The notes below the pieces were generated by a model, which saw only the letters and a list, made by a program, of their open reading frames with translations, had not been told where the DNA came from and did no database searches. Position numbers and translations under genes: made by a program. A stretch of 64,000 nt of DNA, taken from NCBI RefSeq assembly GCF_009184635.1, contig NZ_WELI01000001.1, forward strand, positions 434,001-498,000. Reading direction: 5' to 3'. The DNA comes from Rudanella paleaurantiibacter. GTDB taxonomy: Bacteria > Bacteroidota > Bacteroidia > Cytophagales > Spirosomataceae. Every line of letters begins with the position of its first letter. Position 1 is the first letter of the stretch. Below are positions 50,548-60,024 of this stretch, in pieces.

Positions 50548-51330
50548 TTACTTTGTGGCAACGTAGAAAAAATCGAGGCTTTGGGCAGGGGAGTCGCTCA
50601 GTACATAATCGGTGTGCCGGATTTCGGCGGCCAGACCATCCTGCTTCAGCAGCCTGTTGCGATTCATGCGGTTGGCAATATCGTAAGGCACCTGAAGTAG
50701 TCGGCGGGGCAACCGGTATTGGAGGTTGAAAATGTCCCAGCGCGTAAATCGTTCAACCGACTTCTTGTTTTGCTCGTAATACGTCATCACCTTGTCGTTG
50801 CCGTGGATACCGCGCGTTTCGACAACTGGGAAATAGCGGCCCATGAGTGCCCGAAGCTCGTCGGCTACGTACTCGCGCACGTGCCAGGGGTTGCGCGTCA
50901 GAGAGTACGACTTGTTGACCGTTGTGAGCAACAGTTTACCCCCCGGCTTGAGTACCCGGTAGGCTTCCTTCACAAACAGGTCGTCGTTTTCGATGTGTTC
51001 AATTACCTGAAACGTCACCACGAAATCAAACGTATTGTCGGGCAGAGGTTGCCCGGTGCCGTCGGTGAGGGGGGGGATATTAGCCGCTACGAAGGTAGCC
51101 TTGGGGTAGGCCAGCTGAAGGGAGCCAATCAGGTCGGCGTTTTTGTCGATACCCGTGTAGTGGGTTGCCGCCTGCGTGAGCAACTCCAGCCCGCGGCCCC
51201 AGCCGCACCCAATTTCGAGCACTTGGCCGCTTACCATTTCCGCGGCTTCGACATACGGAAAAAGCAGCCGCTGATGAACCGGGTTGTCGGAGGTAATTTC
51301 GGCGGAGGTAATCTCGGTGGTTTTGTACAT
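50548..51330 (-). CDS. Class I SAM-dependent methyltransferase
   Basis: A 260-residue methyltransferase with motif I VLEIGCGWGRGLE (residues around 37-49), VVTFQVIEHIENDDLF for the post-I/IV region and LKPGGKLLLTT. It matches the UbiE/Methyltransf_11 group, and the substrate is not readable. The gene has its own terminator and faces the divergent GWxTD gene. The short cysteine-free N-terminus begins MYKTTEITS. Confidence 0.85.
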   Translation of the reverse strand: MYKTTEITSAEITSDNPVHQRLLFPYVEAAEMVSGQVLEIGCGWGRGLELLTQAATHYTGIDKNADLIGSLQLAYPKATFVAANIPPLTDGTGQPLPDNTFDFVVTFQVIEHIENDDLFVKEAYRVLKPGGKLLLTTVNKSYSLTRNPWHVREYVADELRALMGRYFPVVETRGIHGNDKVMTYYEQNKKSVERFTRWDIFNLQYRLPRRLLQVPYDIANRMNRNRLLKQDGLAAEIRHTDYVLSDSPAQSLDFFYVATK

Positions 51331-51495
51331 GCGTAAAGTCGATAGTCGGTAGCCGACAAAACAGGGCGCCTGTCGACTATTCTACAAAATTACTCGTTTG
51401 TGTTTGCAAAGAAAAATAGGAGTTTACAGGCCATAAGGCACCTCTTTTTCGTTATTTTACCGTATCTTATTCAGAACGTTACTTATCTGTGGTGT

Positions 51496-52941
51496 ATGCG
51501 CCTACTTTCCGCGATCACACTAACCCTGCTTGTGTCGGCCTGTGCTTCGTCAAAAAAGACCCAGCCGACGGCCTACGACTCGAATCGACCCACACCGTCG
51601 CGGGCTGAAACCCCTAACCGGCCGAGTGACATGAGCAACCGCCCCCGGACTGCCGGTTCGCTCAATGCCGACCCCGGAGCGTCGGCTCCCGGAGCATCGG
51701 CGCGCCCGGCTGGCAGCCCCAATGCCCGGCCTACCACGCCAGCCTCGGGAACCCCTCTTACCGGTGGTGGCAATTCGGCGTCTGATTACGCGGTTACGGC
51801 TATCAAAGGCAAGTTTCTGACCGTCGACAGTACGGCCACCCGCGTGTATCTGCACATCTACACCCGTCAGCCGGATGGGAAGCCCATTCGGAATATCGAC
51901 GATTTTGCGACTCGGTTTCTGGTCAATTACGTGTTGTACCCCGACTATAACAACCGGGAGCGGTTGGGCTACGGCAATGTGCCAATCAATGCCGAAACCA
52001 TGACTGTGTTGGGCGATTATCTGGTGCTAAACTTCGAGGTGAAACGCCCTAAAGATGCTGTTTCGGCCATTATGCTCACTGAGATTACCGAGGTGAACTC
52101 GGGCCGCAAAGCTCTTAACGATTTGCAGCTTCGGTTTCAGGCTCCGCGTGTCACCGATCGGTTTACCCTGTTCGATGCACAGGGACGATTGCCCCGGTTG
52201 CGCAATTTTGTGAGCCGTAACGATACCGTTGTGATTCGGGATGTCAACGGTACGAGCAAGCCCTTGTATGGTTTCCGATACAAGCACGAGTTCGACGCGG
52301 CCTCGTCGCCGATGAACACCGGTAACCGGCCCGTTCCGAAAACATTGGCGGTCGACTCAACGCTCACCGTCATGACCAACCAGCCCTTTCAACTGCCTAA
52401 AGAAGGTTTGTATTTCTTTCTGGAAGACACCACCGATACCTATGGACTGGGCCTGATGGTGACCGACAACCGGTTTCCCAAACTGACCCGCCCTGAGAAG
52501 CTGGCTAAACCGGTAATGTACGTGAGCACCAGTTCGGAAATGAACGAGCTGGGGGGCGCGTCGGACGCTAAAAAAGCCCTCGACAAGTACTGGCTGGGCC
52601 TTATGTCGGGCAACGAAGATGTAGCCCGGCGTACCATTCGGGCGTATTACAACCGGGTGGAGGAAGCCAACCGGCTTTTTACAACTTACAAAGAGGGCTG
52701 GAAAACCGACAAAGGCATGATTTACATTGTGCTCGGCCCTCCCGACCGGGTGCAGCGTAGCCGCGACCGCGAGGTGTGGGTGTACAACCGGCGGGCCAAC
52801 GTGTCGGAGATCAATTTTACCTTCAACCGCAAGCCCAATCAGTTTGTCGACGATCATTACGAACTGGTGCGTTTTGCGGAGTACCAGCCGGTATGGTACC
52901 CCATTGTGGAGGCCTGGCGTACCGGTGCAATTCGGGACTAA
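51496..52941 (+). CDS. GWxTD domain lipoprotein
   Basis: A 481-residue lipoprotein (lipobox LLVSAC). A proline/serine-rich spacer of about 80 residues follows. The conserved GWxTD region lies near residues 395-430, with KEGWKTDKGMIYIVLGPPDR. The family is found in Bacteroidota and nearby phyla with unknown function, probably at the outer membrane. The start at 51496 (MRLLSAITLT) is chosen because it opens a proper signal peptide. It ends 90 bases before rlmB, with a short perfect hairpin between them. Confidence 0.85.
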   Translation: MRLLSAITLTLLVSACASSKKTQPTAYDSNRPTPSRAETPNRPSDMSNRPRTAGSLNADPGASAPGASARPAGSPNARPTTPASGTPLTGGGNSASDYAVTAIKGKFLTVDSTATRVYLHIYTRQPDGKPIRNIDDFATRFLVNYVLYPDYNNRERLGYGNVPINAETMTVLGDYLVLNFEVKRPKDAVSAIMLTEITEVNSGRKALNDLQLRFQAPRVTDRFTLFDAQGRLPRLRNFVSRNDTVVIRDVNGTSKPLYGFRYKHEFDAASSPMNTGNRPVPKTLAVDSTLTVMTNQPFQLPKEGLYFFLEDTTDTYGLGLMVTDNRFPKLTRPEKLAKPVMYVSTSSEMNELGGASDAKKALDKYWLGLMSGNEDVARRTIRAYYNRVEEANRLFTTYKEGWKTDKGMIYIVLGPPDRVQRSRDREVWVYNRRANVSEINFTFNRKPNQFVDDHYELVRFAEYQPVWYPIVEAWRTGAIRD

Positions 52942-52960
52942 TTTGGGTACAATCGGTCGG

Positions 52961-53010
52961 GGGCGACGAATAACGCGAAGAGTTTGCGACCTTTGCGGTA
53001 TTCGTCGCCC
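52961..53010. repeat. Inverted repeat between GWxTD gene and rlmB
   Basis: GGGCGACGAATA (52961-52972) and TATTCGTCGCCC (52999-53010) are perfect 12-base complements with a 26-base spacer. No T-run follows. Confidence 0.75.
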
Positions 53011-53031
53011 TTTGGCGATTAGAAAAAGCAT

Positions 53032-53817
53032 ATGAGTTATAACAACAGACCCAATCGGCAGCGCCCCAATTTCCGCCCGGAACCCAGCTCTGACGATATG
53101 GTATTCGGAATCCAGTCGGTGCTGGAAACCCTGCGGTCCGATCAGCAGATCGACAAGCTATACATGGAAAAGGGGATGAGTCACCCCGAAATTCAGCAGC
53201 TGGCTTTCCAGAACCGCGTGACCATTCAGCGGGTGCCGGTAGAGAAACTGGACCGCCTGACGCGCAAAAACCATCAGGGCGTGGTTTGCCTGGTAGCAGC
53301 CGTACAGTACGTGAAACTCTCCAACGTACTGGCCGATGTGCACGAACGGGGCGAAACGCCGTTTCTGCTTCTGCTCGACCGGATTACCGATGTACGCAAC
53401 TTTGGGGCTATTGCCCGCACGGCCGAGTGTGCCGGGGTTCAGTGCATTGTGATTCCGGGCCGGGGAGCCGCTGCAATCGGGTCCGATGCCATGAAAACCT
53501 CGTCGGGGGCGCTGAACCATATTTCGGTATGCCGGGAGTACAACCTCGAAGATACCGTAGCGTATTTGCAGAAATCGGGTGTTCAGGTGGTAGCCTGTAC
53601 CGAAAAGTCACCCCGTGATTTGTACGAGACACCAACCGATATGACCGGGCCGCTCGCTATTGTGATGGGCTCCGAAGAAGACGGTATTTCGCCGGAGATT
53701 CTGAAGCTGGTAGATACCCACGTTAAAATTCCGCTGCTGGGGTCGGTGGGCTCGCTCAACGTATCGGTAGCAACCGGCGTGGTGCTGTACGAAGTGGTGC
53801 GGCAACGGAGTAAATAA
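53032..53817 (+). CDS. rlmB: 23S rRNA (guanosine-2'-O-)-methyltransferase RlmB
   Basis: A 261-residue SPOUT/TrmH enzyme. A basic N-terminal linker (about 1-22) precedes the substrate-binding domain (VFGIQSVLETL, MEKGMSHPEI), and the catalytic knot is at the C-terminus with ITDVRNFGAIARTAEC, VMGSEEDGIS and LGSVGSLNVSVATGVVLYE. It methylates 23S rRNA (G2251 in E. coli numbering). The start gives the usual length. Confidence 0.93.
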   Translation: MSYNNRPNRQRPNFRPEPSSDDMVFGIQSVLETLRSDQQIDKLYMEKGMSHPEIQQLAFQNRVTIQRVPVEKLDRLTRKNHQGVVCLVAAVQYVKLSNVLADVHERGETPFLLLLDRITDVRNFGAIARTAECAGVQCIVIPGRGAAAIGSDAMKTSSGALNHISVCREYNLEDTVAYLQKSGVQVVACTEKSPRDLYETPTDMTGPLAIVMGSEEDGISPEILKLVDTHVKIPLLGSVGSLNVSVATGVVLYEVVRQRSK

Positions 53818-53825
53818 TGAATACT

Positions 53826-53895
53826 GTATAACGAAAAATGGGTAATGTGTAACGGGTCTGAACATCCATTACGCATTACCCATTTTTCGTTACGC
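53826..53895. repeat. 30-base inverted repeat at convergent gene ends
   Basis: Arms 53826-53855 and 53866-53895 match at 26 of 30 positions, with a 10-base spacer. They are built from GTAATGYGTAACG-type words. It lies between rlmB (stop 53817) and the convergent cytochrome gene (stop 53900). Confidence 0.85.
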
Positions 53896-53899
53896 GTTA

Positions 53900-54262
53900 C
53901 TACGCTTTCTTTTTCGATGGAGCCTTTTTAGCGGTACCGTCGAGCGTATTGATCCACTTCGCCAGTTTCAGCGCATCTTCCTTCGGCACCTGCTTCATCG
54001 GAGCCATCGGCGGATAACCCGGCCAGTTTGATGGCTTGGGGTTATAGATCAGCTCAACAATCTGAGCGTCCGTATAATTTTTCTTCGCCACATCTTTATA
54101 AGCCGGACCAACCAGCCGCTGGTCTACCCGGTGGCAGGCAATACAGGTATGCTTCGTCATCAGGGCTTTCATGTCCTCAGGAATGTTGTCCTGAGCCTGC
54201 GCATTGAATGAACCAACGGCCATAGCTGCCGTTGCGAACAATAAGCCAAACGTTTTCTTCAT
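53900..54262 (-). CDS. Periplasmic monohaem c-type cytochrome
   Basis: A 120-residue secreted protein with a signal peptide (KKTFGLLFATAAMAVGSFNA) and one haem-binding motif CIACH (around residues 40-44). A likely methionine axial ligand lies in PPMAPMKQV. The lysine-rich tail (KKAPSKKKA) is typical of small electron carriers. The haem needs the Ccm system, which the ccm operon in this window would provide. The upstream minus-strand gap 54263-54490 holds no clear promoter. Confidence 0.9.
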   Translation of the reverse strand: MKKTFGLLFATAAMAVGSFNAQAQDNIPEDMKALMTKHTCIACHRVDQRLVGPAYKDVAKKNYTDAQIVELIYNPKPSNWPGYPPMAPMKQVPKEDALKLAKWINTLDGTAKKAPSKKKA

Positions 54263-54490
54263 GGGGCAATCGTTAGTAAAAAGAACTGGTTAATAGAAGG
54301 GATAGACCCCCAACGGTGGAAACGGTAACTCGACGGATTCCGTCAAACAACTGTAGACCAAAGTTGGACATCTGTAAGCAACAGGTTGTATTGGGCAAAA
54401 ATACGGTCTTTAGCGTCTTAGGCCAATTAAAACCTAACTTTATCCCATAAAACGATTCTTTGATCTGTTTTACCCAAAAAGGTTTAATCG

Positions 54491-55231
54491 ATGGCAATTC
54501 TTGATCGATTTTCGGCCCACGCTGCCAGTTACGCCCGGTACCGGATCGACTACCCGGCCGAGTTGTTTACGTATGTTCTGGCCGCTGTGCCCGCCCGAAA
54601 TCAGGCCTGGGACTGCGCCACCGGCAACGGGCAGGTTGCCACGGCTCTTGCCACGTATTTTGAGCAGGTAGAAGCCACCGACATCAGTCAGCAGCAACTT
54701 ACCGAAGCCCCCACCCGGCCCAACGTGCGGTATCGGGTGAGCCCAGCCGAGCATACGCCTTTTGCCGATGGGCAATTCGATCTGGTCACGGTGGGGCAGG
54801 CCCTGCATTGGTTCGATGTGGATGCGTTTCACCGCGAAGTCCGGCGGGTACTCCGGTCGGAGGGCGTAGTGGCCGAGTGGGGGTATGGCCTGTGCACCGT
54901 CAACCCGGCGGTCGACGGGCTGGTGCGGGATTTTTACACCGATGTGATTGGCCCGTACTGGGACACCATGCGTCGGCATGTAGAGGACCGATACGCGCAG
55001 TTGCCGTTTGATTTTGCTGATGTGCAGCACGCCAGCTTCACGGTTGACCGACGCTGGACGGCCGAGTGGTTCCTGAACTACCTGCGTACCTGGTCGGCGG
55101 TGCGGAAATTTATCCAAAGAAACGGCCATGACCCGGTCGATGCGCTTGCCGGGCCGGTAGAGGCAGCCTGGGGAGCAGGCGAAGCCTTGGTACAGTTTCC
55201 GGTATTTCTGCGCCTGGGGCGAAATAAGTAG
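54491..55231 (+). CDS. Class I SAM-dependent methyltransferase
   Basis: A 246-residue methyltransferase with AWDCATGNGQVATAL for motif I (around 36-50), TVGQALHWFDVDAFH, and VVAEWGYGL. The overall layout resembles the Methyltransf_11/Tam-like group. The product acts in the cytosol on an unknown acceptor. It stands alone between the cytochrome gene and the second M43-like protease gene. Confidence 0.82.
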   Translation: MAILDRFSAHAASYARYRIDYPAELFTYVLAAVPARNQAWDCATGNGQVATALATYFEQVEATDISQQQLTEAPTRPNVRYRVSPAEHTPFADGQFDLVTVGQALHWFDVDAFHREVRRVLRSEGVVAEWGYGLCTVNPAVDGLVRDFYTDVIGPYWDTMRRHVEDRYAQLPFDFADVQHASFTVDRRWTAEWFLNYLRTWSAVRKFIQRNGHDPVDALAGPVEAAWGAGEALVQFPVFLRLGRNK

Positions 55232-55403
55232 TTATACGGGTACTTGAGGTAAGTGTCTTTTCTTTGTGTCTATCTTGGTAAAACAATATAGAAAGGGCGC
55301 GTGATGAATATAAAACAGACCTAATAATTGAAAATGGCCTTTATTCGTTTTTAATCTGAAGTGAGCCTGTTAGCTTGGTATCCTTTAATCTGAGCTAACT
55401 TTT

Positions 55404-57263
55404 ATGCGGATTTTTACTTACGGATGTCTGGTTCTGTTTATATGGGCTTGTAGTACGCTGGTAACACTGGCGCAAAAGGGCCAAAAGGCTGCTGGCCCTC
55501 TGGGCGAATGCGGTACCGTTTCTCCCAGTAAAGAGGCAATTGACGCGGCCGAACAGGCTATTTTCGACCTCAAAAAAAAGCTGGGCAATAAGGCTCTGCC
55601 GGGGCCGGTAAGCTTACCCATTAAGGTACATATCGTACGTCAGACAAACGGATCGGGCGGGGCTACCGTAACGGCCCTAAATGCAGCACTCACACTGTTG
55701 AATGCCAAGTACCAACCCGTCGACATTCAGTTCACGCAATGTGGCCCTATTCATTACATCGATAATGATAATTTTTTTGCGTGCGATCTTAATTTGGATC
55801 AGCCCTCTCTGGTGCTCAATAACGTTAACGATGCAATCAATTTGTACGTGACTGGCACTCTGGTAGCCGATGGGAGTGGGCTGAACGGGGTCGCTTATTT
55901 TCCGAGTGGTGCGGCCAGCTCAAACCAGATGATTCTGAGCACGGCTGCGTTAAGCAACGGCGAAACCCTTGCGCACGAAATGGGTCATTACCTGAACTTG
56001 TATCATACCCATGAAACGGCAAAAGGCAAGGAGCTGGTAACTCGCGGAAGTGGTGCCAACTGTACAACCGCCGGTGATTTGGTTTGTGATACCCCCGCTG
56101 ATCCTTGCTGTTACTTCTATAATGTATCAACCTGCACCTACACCGGTACGGCGGTGGATACCCAGGCCAATTCGTACACGCCCCTGGTGAGTAATATTAT
56201 GTCGTACTACGGTGGTTGCCGGACTCAGTTTACGCCGGGTCAGTACAGTCGTATTGCCGACGGGTATCTCTATCGTACTTCGCTCATGCAAACGTCTGGA
56301 GCGTATGTGTACAACACGGCTTGCCCGGTTGTAGCGGCCCCGACTAATCTCTCCGCTCAGGAAGGCACGTGCTCGGTACGTTTGAACTGGACTGACAACA
56401 GTACCAATGAGAACGGGTTTATTGTGGAACGCTCGCTAAGCCCCAGCAGCGGGTTTATTGCTGTTGGGACGGTGACTTCCAATGTGACATCCTTTACAGA
56501 TACCAGCCCGGTTGCAGGTATGGCTACCTACTACCGAGTTGTGGCAGCAAACAGCAGTGGGACAGTTGGAAACACTGTTAGCGTAACCGTTGCGCCAAAC
56601 AACATTTGTTACTGTGTGCCGGGCGTGACCAATTGTACTTTAGGTGACGATATTATCAATTTCGCCTTGCGCTCGGAGAGCGCCACGCTGCTTAATCAGG
56701 CCTCTGGATGCGGAACAAACGGGTATTCAGATTACAGTTCCGTGTCCTCGGCAACGCTGACACCCGGTCAGAGCTATACCATAGCGGTTACCAACCGGGC
56801 TCAATACCCCGAAGGATTTGCGGTTTGGATTGATTTCAACGGGGACAAAACGTTTGCTGACTCAGAGCGGGTATTTACATCCGCAACGCACTCCCGAACG
56901 GCTGTTCAGACGGCTACGTTTACCCTATCGCTCAGCGCTCTGGCAGGAACTACGCGGCTCCGAGTTCGGCAAAGTGATGATAGCAGCCCGGTGCCTACCT
57001 TGTCCTGTAATTCGTATGTCTACGGCGAAACAGAAGATTACACAGTGGTTATTTTGCCCTCCACCGCTACGAGCGTTGCCTCGGGCGCCTGGACAAACAG
57101 TGGGATTTGGTCGTCAGGACAGGTACCGACCGCAGCGGTTGATGTGACGATCAATGCGGGGCATACGGTTACGGTGGATACCCCTGCAGCTAATGTTAAA
57201 AGGCTACAGTTGAATGGGAAACTGTTATATCAAACTAATAGTAAGTTGAGGGTAGGGCAATAA
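55404..57263 (+). CDS. Secreted M43-like zinc metalloprotease, paralogue of the one at 28154
   Basis: A 619-residue secreted protein. The metzincin zinc site is HEMGHYLNLYH (around residues 195-205) and the Met-turn is NIMSYYGGC. An FN3-like domain (PTNLSAQEGTCSVRLNWTDN) follows, then a GEVED domain (WIDFNGDKTFADSERVFTSA, YGETEDYTVVI). The C-terminal domain of about 60 residues has WTNSGIWSSGQVPT, DVTINAGHTVTV. It shares all four domain types and order with the 28154 gene. The C-terminal domain recalls the WxWxxGxxP type used by many Bacteroidota surface proteins. Confidence 0.88.
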   Translation: MRIFTYGCLVLFIWACSTLVTLAQKGQKAAGPLGECGTVSPSKEAIDAAEQAIFDLKKKLGNKALPGPVSLPIKVHIVRQTNGSGGATVTALNAALTLLNAKYQPVDIQFTQCGPIHYIDNDNFFACDLNLDQPSLVLNNVNDAINLYVTGTLVADGSGLNGVAYFPSGAASSNQMILSTAALSNGETLAHEMGHYLNLYHTHETAKGKELVTRGSGANCTTAGDLVCDTPADPCCYFYNVSTCTYTGTAVDTQANSYTPLVSNIMSYYGGCRTQFTPGQYSRIADGYLYRTSLMQTSGAYVYNTACPVVAAPTNLSAQEGTCSVRLNWTDNSTNENGFIVERSLSPSSGFIAVGTVTSNVTSFTDTSPVAGMATYYRVVAANSSGTVGNTVSVTVAPNNICYCVPGVTNCTLGDDIINFALRSESATLLNQASGCGTNGYSDYSSVSSATLTPGQSYTIAVTNRAQYPEGFAVWIDFNGDKTFADSERVFTSATHSRTAVQTATFTLSLSALAGTTRLRVRQSDDSSPVPTLSCNSYVYGETEDYTVVILPSTATSVASGAWTNSGIWSSGQVPTAAVDVTINAGHTVTVDTPAANVKRLQLNGKLLYQTNSKLRVGQ

Positions 57264-57277
57264 ACCACCTGGCTCCA

Positions 57278-58966
57278 CTACGCTTCCCAGATAACCCGCA
57301 CCACCTTGGCCCGCACGCCGATGGTCTGAAAAAACTGAAGCCAGTGTAACTGCTGCGGACCGAGGTGGTCGGTGGGTGATTTTACTTCGACAAATTCGTA
57401 CTGCCCGGCCTCGTTCCAGATCAGCAGGTCGGGAAAACCGCGCGTGTGTTCGCGCACGTTGCGAGCCATTTCGAGCAGAATGAGCCGCAACTGCTCGACA
57501 TCGAGCACGGTAATGATCTGATTGACCAGATGAAGTAATTCGTCGTTCCAGTCGACCAGCACGTTGGTGATGCCGTATTTAGCGTTGAACATCCGGCCTA
57601 CGTGCCGACGCCAGTCGTCGGGGGTTTCGAGTTCGGTCAGGCGCTTGCGGAGGAGTTCGGCCCGGCGGAGGTAGAAATCGGGCAGGTAAAAATCCGACGG
57701 GGCGCGTTGTAGCGGGTGGTGAATAGCCGACACGTTGGCGTCGTAAATAATGTCCCAGAACACAAGCCCAAACAGACCCCGCCAGGGGTAGTTCTCGGTA
57801 AAGGCCGCGTCGAAATCTTGCTCTAGGTAGTAGTTCATCACGCCATTTTCGACGTGGTGCCGGTACGCAGCCGGCACCGATACGCTCTCGGCATCCGACA
57901 AGAAGCGGGTGGTTGTTTTGCGGCTCCGCTTTTTCTCGCTCAGTCCGAGAATCTTGTCGCGGAAATCGTTGGCAAAGTATCGTTCCTCGGCGTTTTGCGG
58001 AGTCACGGCAATCTCGTCGCAGAGGGCGAGGGCCTCGTCCATTAGCCCATTCCGAAACAGAAGCCGTACCCGACGTTCACGGGCGGGCACCCGGTCGGAG
58101 AGCTCATACACGGCCAACGCCTGATCGGGTAGCTTATGCCGTTCCAGAAATCCGCCCACTTTGCACACCAGCCGTTGGTAGCCCGGAATGGCAATTTCGG
58201 AGAGCTCGGGCCGGGTTTCGTTCCAGTTCAAAAACCAGTTGTAAATATCTTCGGCGGGTGTTTCGGCTTGTTTGAGGTCGTAAAAAGCCTCACCCGTGAG
58301 CGAAATCAAGAGCTTATCTTCTACCTCTTTCCGCGACCGAAACCGGGCGGTGAGCTTGCTCTCGTCGTACCGCTCAAAGTTGACCATGCCCAAATCGCGA
58401 ATTACAAACTCGGTCATATCGGAGCTGCGATTCCCAAAGAACAGGTACTTAAACATAGTCACCTCGGCCTCAAACCGCATTTTAACCACCGTCTCAAACG
58501 TGGTCAGGCTGGTCACTACCTCGCCAAAGTTCAGTTCGTGCAGGGCATAGGCCGTTACCTCTTCTTTTTTCTGCGCCCGGAGGGGTTTCAGCTCTTCGGG
58601 TTCGAGTGGCAGGAGCGAGAGTAGTTCGGGCTTCGTGAAAACGCTTAGAGCTTCCTGCCCCATAACCTCGTGGTGGGTCGACAGACGTTCTACAAAGCCG
58701 GTTTGCAGTAACTCGGTCAGGGCAGCCGGTAGGTCAGTTATCTCGGTATACTGTAGTTTGTTTACCCGAAAAAACAGTCCTTTGCGGTTGCTGAACCGCA
58801 CAAACAGACATTGCGCATCCTCACTCAGAGCGCTGAACCGAGCCACGAAATCCGTTTCGGCTTCGTTAAGTAACGAGCCGTAAAGCCGCTTGACAAAGTC
58901 GAGGACGTAGCGGAAATTGTGCAGATAATACCGGGGTGTAAGGGGCGTTTTCTGGCGACCGAGCAT
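57278..58966 (-). CDS. FAN1-like VRR-NUC nuclease
   Basis: A 562-residue protein. The C-terminal VRR-NUC (PD-(D/E)xK) domain shows Asp513 in RGFPDLLIW and Glu527/Lys529 in EFVEVKSPTD, then LHWLQFFQ. An N-terminal region of about 400 residues has a helical, TPR-like and winged-helix-like layout, as in FAN1. FAN1 family members cut branched and crosslinked DNA. The start is ATG at 58966 because the upstream part of the frame would extend into the divergent gene. The divergent gap to 58994 is only 27 bases. Confidence 0.87.
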   Translation of the reverse strand: MLGRQKTPLTPRYYLHNFRYVLDFVKRLYGSLLNEAETDFVARFSALSEDAQCLFVRFSNRKGLFFRVNKLQYTEITDLPAALTELLQTGFVERLSTHHEVMGQEALSVFTKPELLSLLPLEPEELKPLRAQKKEEVTAYALHELNFGEVVTSLTTFETVVKMRFEAEVTMFKYLFFGNRSSDMTEFVIRDLGMVNFERYDESKLTARFRSRKEVEDKLLISLTGEAFYDLKQAETPAEDIYNWFLNWNETRPELSEIAIPGYQRLVCKVGGFLERHKLPDQALAVYELSDRVPARERRVRLLFRNGLMDEALALCDEIAVTPQNAEERYFANDFRDKILGLSEKKRSRKTTTRFLSDAESVSVPAAYRHHVENGVMNYYLEQDFDAAFTENYPWRGLFGLVFWDIIYDANVSAIHHPLQRAPSDFYLPDFYLRRAELLRKRLTELETPDDWRRHVGRMFNAKYGITNVLVDWNDELLHLVNQIITVLDVEQLRLILLEMARNVREHTRGFPDLLIWNEAGQYEFVEVKSPTDHLGPQQLHWLQFFQTIGVRAKVVRVIWEA

Positions 58967-58993
58967 ACTTGTATAACACCAAATCAGGCGAAT

Positions 58994-59986
58994 ATGTCCC
59001 CTAAAGAGATCCTGGACCAACTGCATGAGCGGGGGCTTTTACCAACCGGCCAACACGCACTAATCGACCGCGTTGAGCGCGAACGGCCGTTTTCGCTGCA
59101 TTGGGAATTGCGCTCGGTGCTGTACGTCGGAATTCTGTTCATGAGCTCAGGACTGGGCCTGCTGATCTACGAAAACTACGACGCACTTGGTCACGTGACT
59201 ATTCTGGCCGGTATTGGCCTGTTGTGCGTGGCGGCCTTTGCCTACGCCTGGTCCGTGCGACCGCCCTGGACCCCCGCCCTCACGCAGTCGCAGTCACCGT
59301 TTGGCGATTATGCGCTGGTGCTGGGGTGTTTGCTGTTTCTGTCGCTCGAAGGCTACGCTCAGTACGAATACAATCTGTTCGGCGACCGGTACGGACTCGT
59401 GACGTTTTTGCCCGCTATTCTGTTTCTGGCGCTGGCCTACCGGTTTGATCACCGGGGCGTGCTGGGTATGGGTCTCACGGCGCTTATGGCCTGGGTGGGA
59501 GTTACGGTTCGCCCGTTGGATCTGTACCTGAAAACTAACTTCTTCGACGAGCGAGTCATTTATTCTGCCCTGATGTTGAGCGGAGTCCTGATTGGGGCTG
59601 CAATGCTGCTTCAACGACGGGGGATAAAACCCCATTTTACGTTCTCGTACTTGCTCGTGATTGGCAACCTGATGCTGGTAGCCTTGCTGGCAGGCATGTT
59701 CAATGTACCTGACTTACGGCTGCTGTTTGCGGTCGGCCTGGCCCTGGCCTGTATGCTGTTTGATCGCTACGCCCGCCGGGAACAGTCATTTCTGTTTGGG
59801 CTGATGGCCGCTATTTATGGGTACATTGGCCTGAGCTATTTGCTATTCCATTACCTGCGCCCCGACGAGTATGTGTCGACGTTCTACCTGTTGTTGTCGG
59901 GCGGGGTACTCGTAGCGTATTTGCTGACGTATAAAAAACAAAAGATCGACCCTGATGCTCCACCGACCGGCCCAATAAGCCGTTAA
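58994..59986 (+). CDS. DUF2157 family membrane protein
   Basis: A 330-residue membrane protein. The N-terminal soluble part (KEILDQLHERGLLPTGQ, then RERPFSLHWELRSVLYVGI) matches DUF2157, and nine or so membrane segments follow. It begins at ATG 58994, which removes an unlikely 25-residue extension overlapping the divergent FAN1 gene. It lies 38 bases before a second protein of the same kind, so the two form a probable operon. Confidence 0.8.
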   Translation: MSPKEILDQLHERGLLPTGQHALIDRVERERPFSLHWELRSVLYVGILFMSSGLGLLIYENYDALGHVTILAGIGLLCVAAFAYAWSVRPPWTPALTQSQSPFGDYALVLGCLLFLSLEGYAQYEYNLFGDRYGLVTFLPAILFLALAYRFDHRGVLGMGLTALMAWVGVTVRPLDLYLKTNFFDERVIYSALMLSGVLIGAAMLLQRRGIKPHFTFSYLLVIGNLMLVALLAGMFNVPDLRLLFAVGLALACMLFDRYARREQSFLFGLMAAIYGYIGLSYLLFHYLRPDEYVSTFYLLLSGGVLVAYLLTYKKQKIDPDAPPTGPISR

Positions 59987-60024
59987 CGCGCCGGTGGCGT
60001 GGCTGATCGTTTTCTACTCCACTA

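Noticed and set aside
51335-51385. Short inverted repeat between the divergent methyltransferase and GWxTD genes
   Set aside because: Only 9 of 12 bases pair around a long spacer. It is too weak to list as a hairpin.
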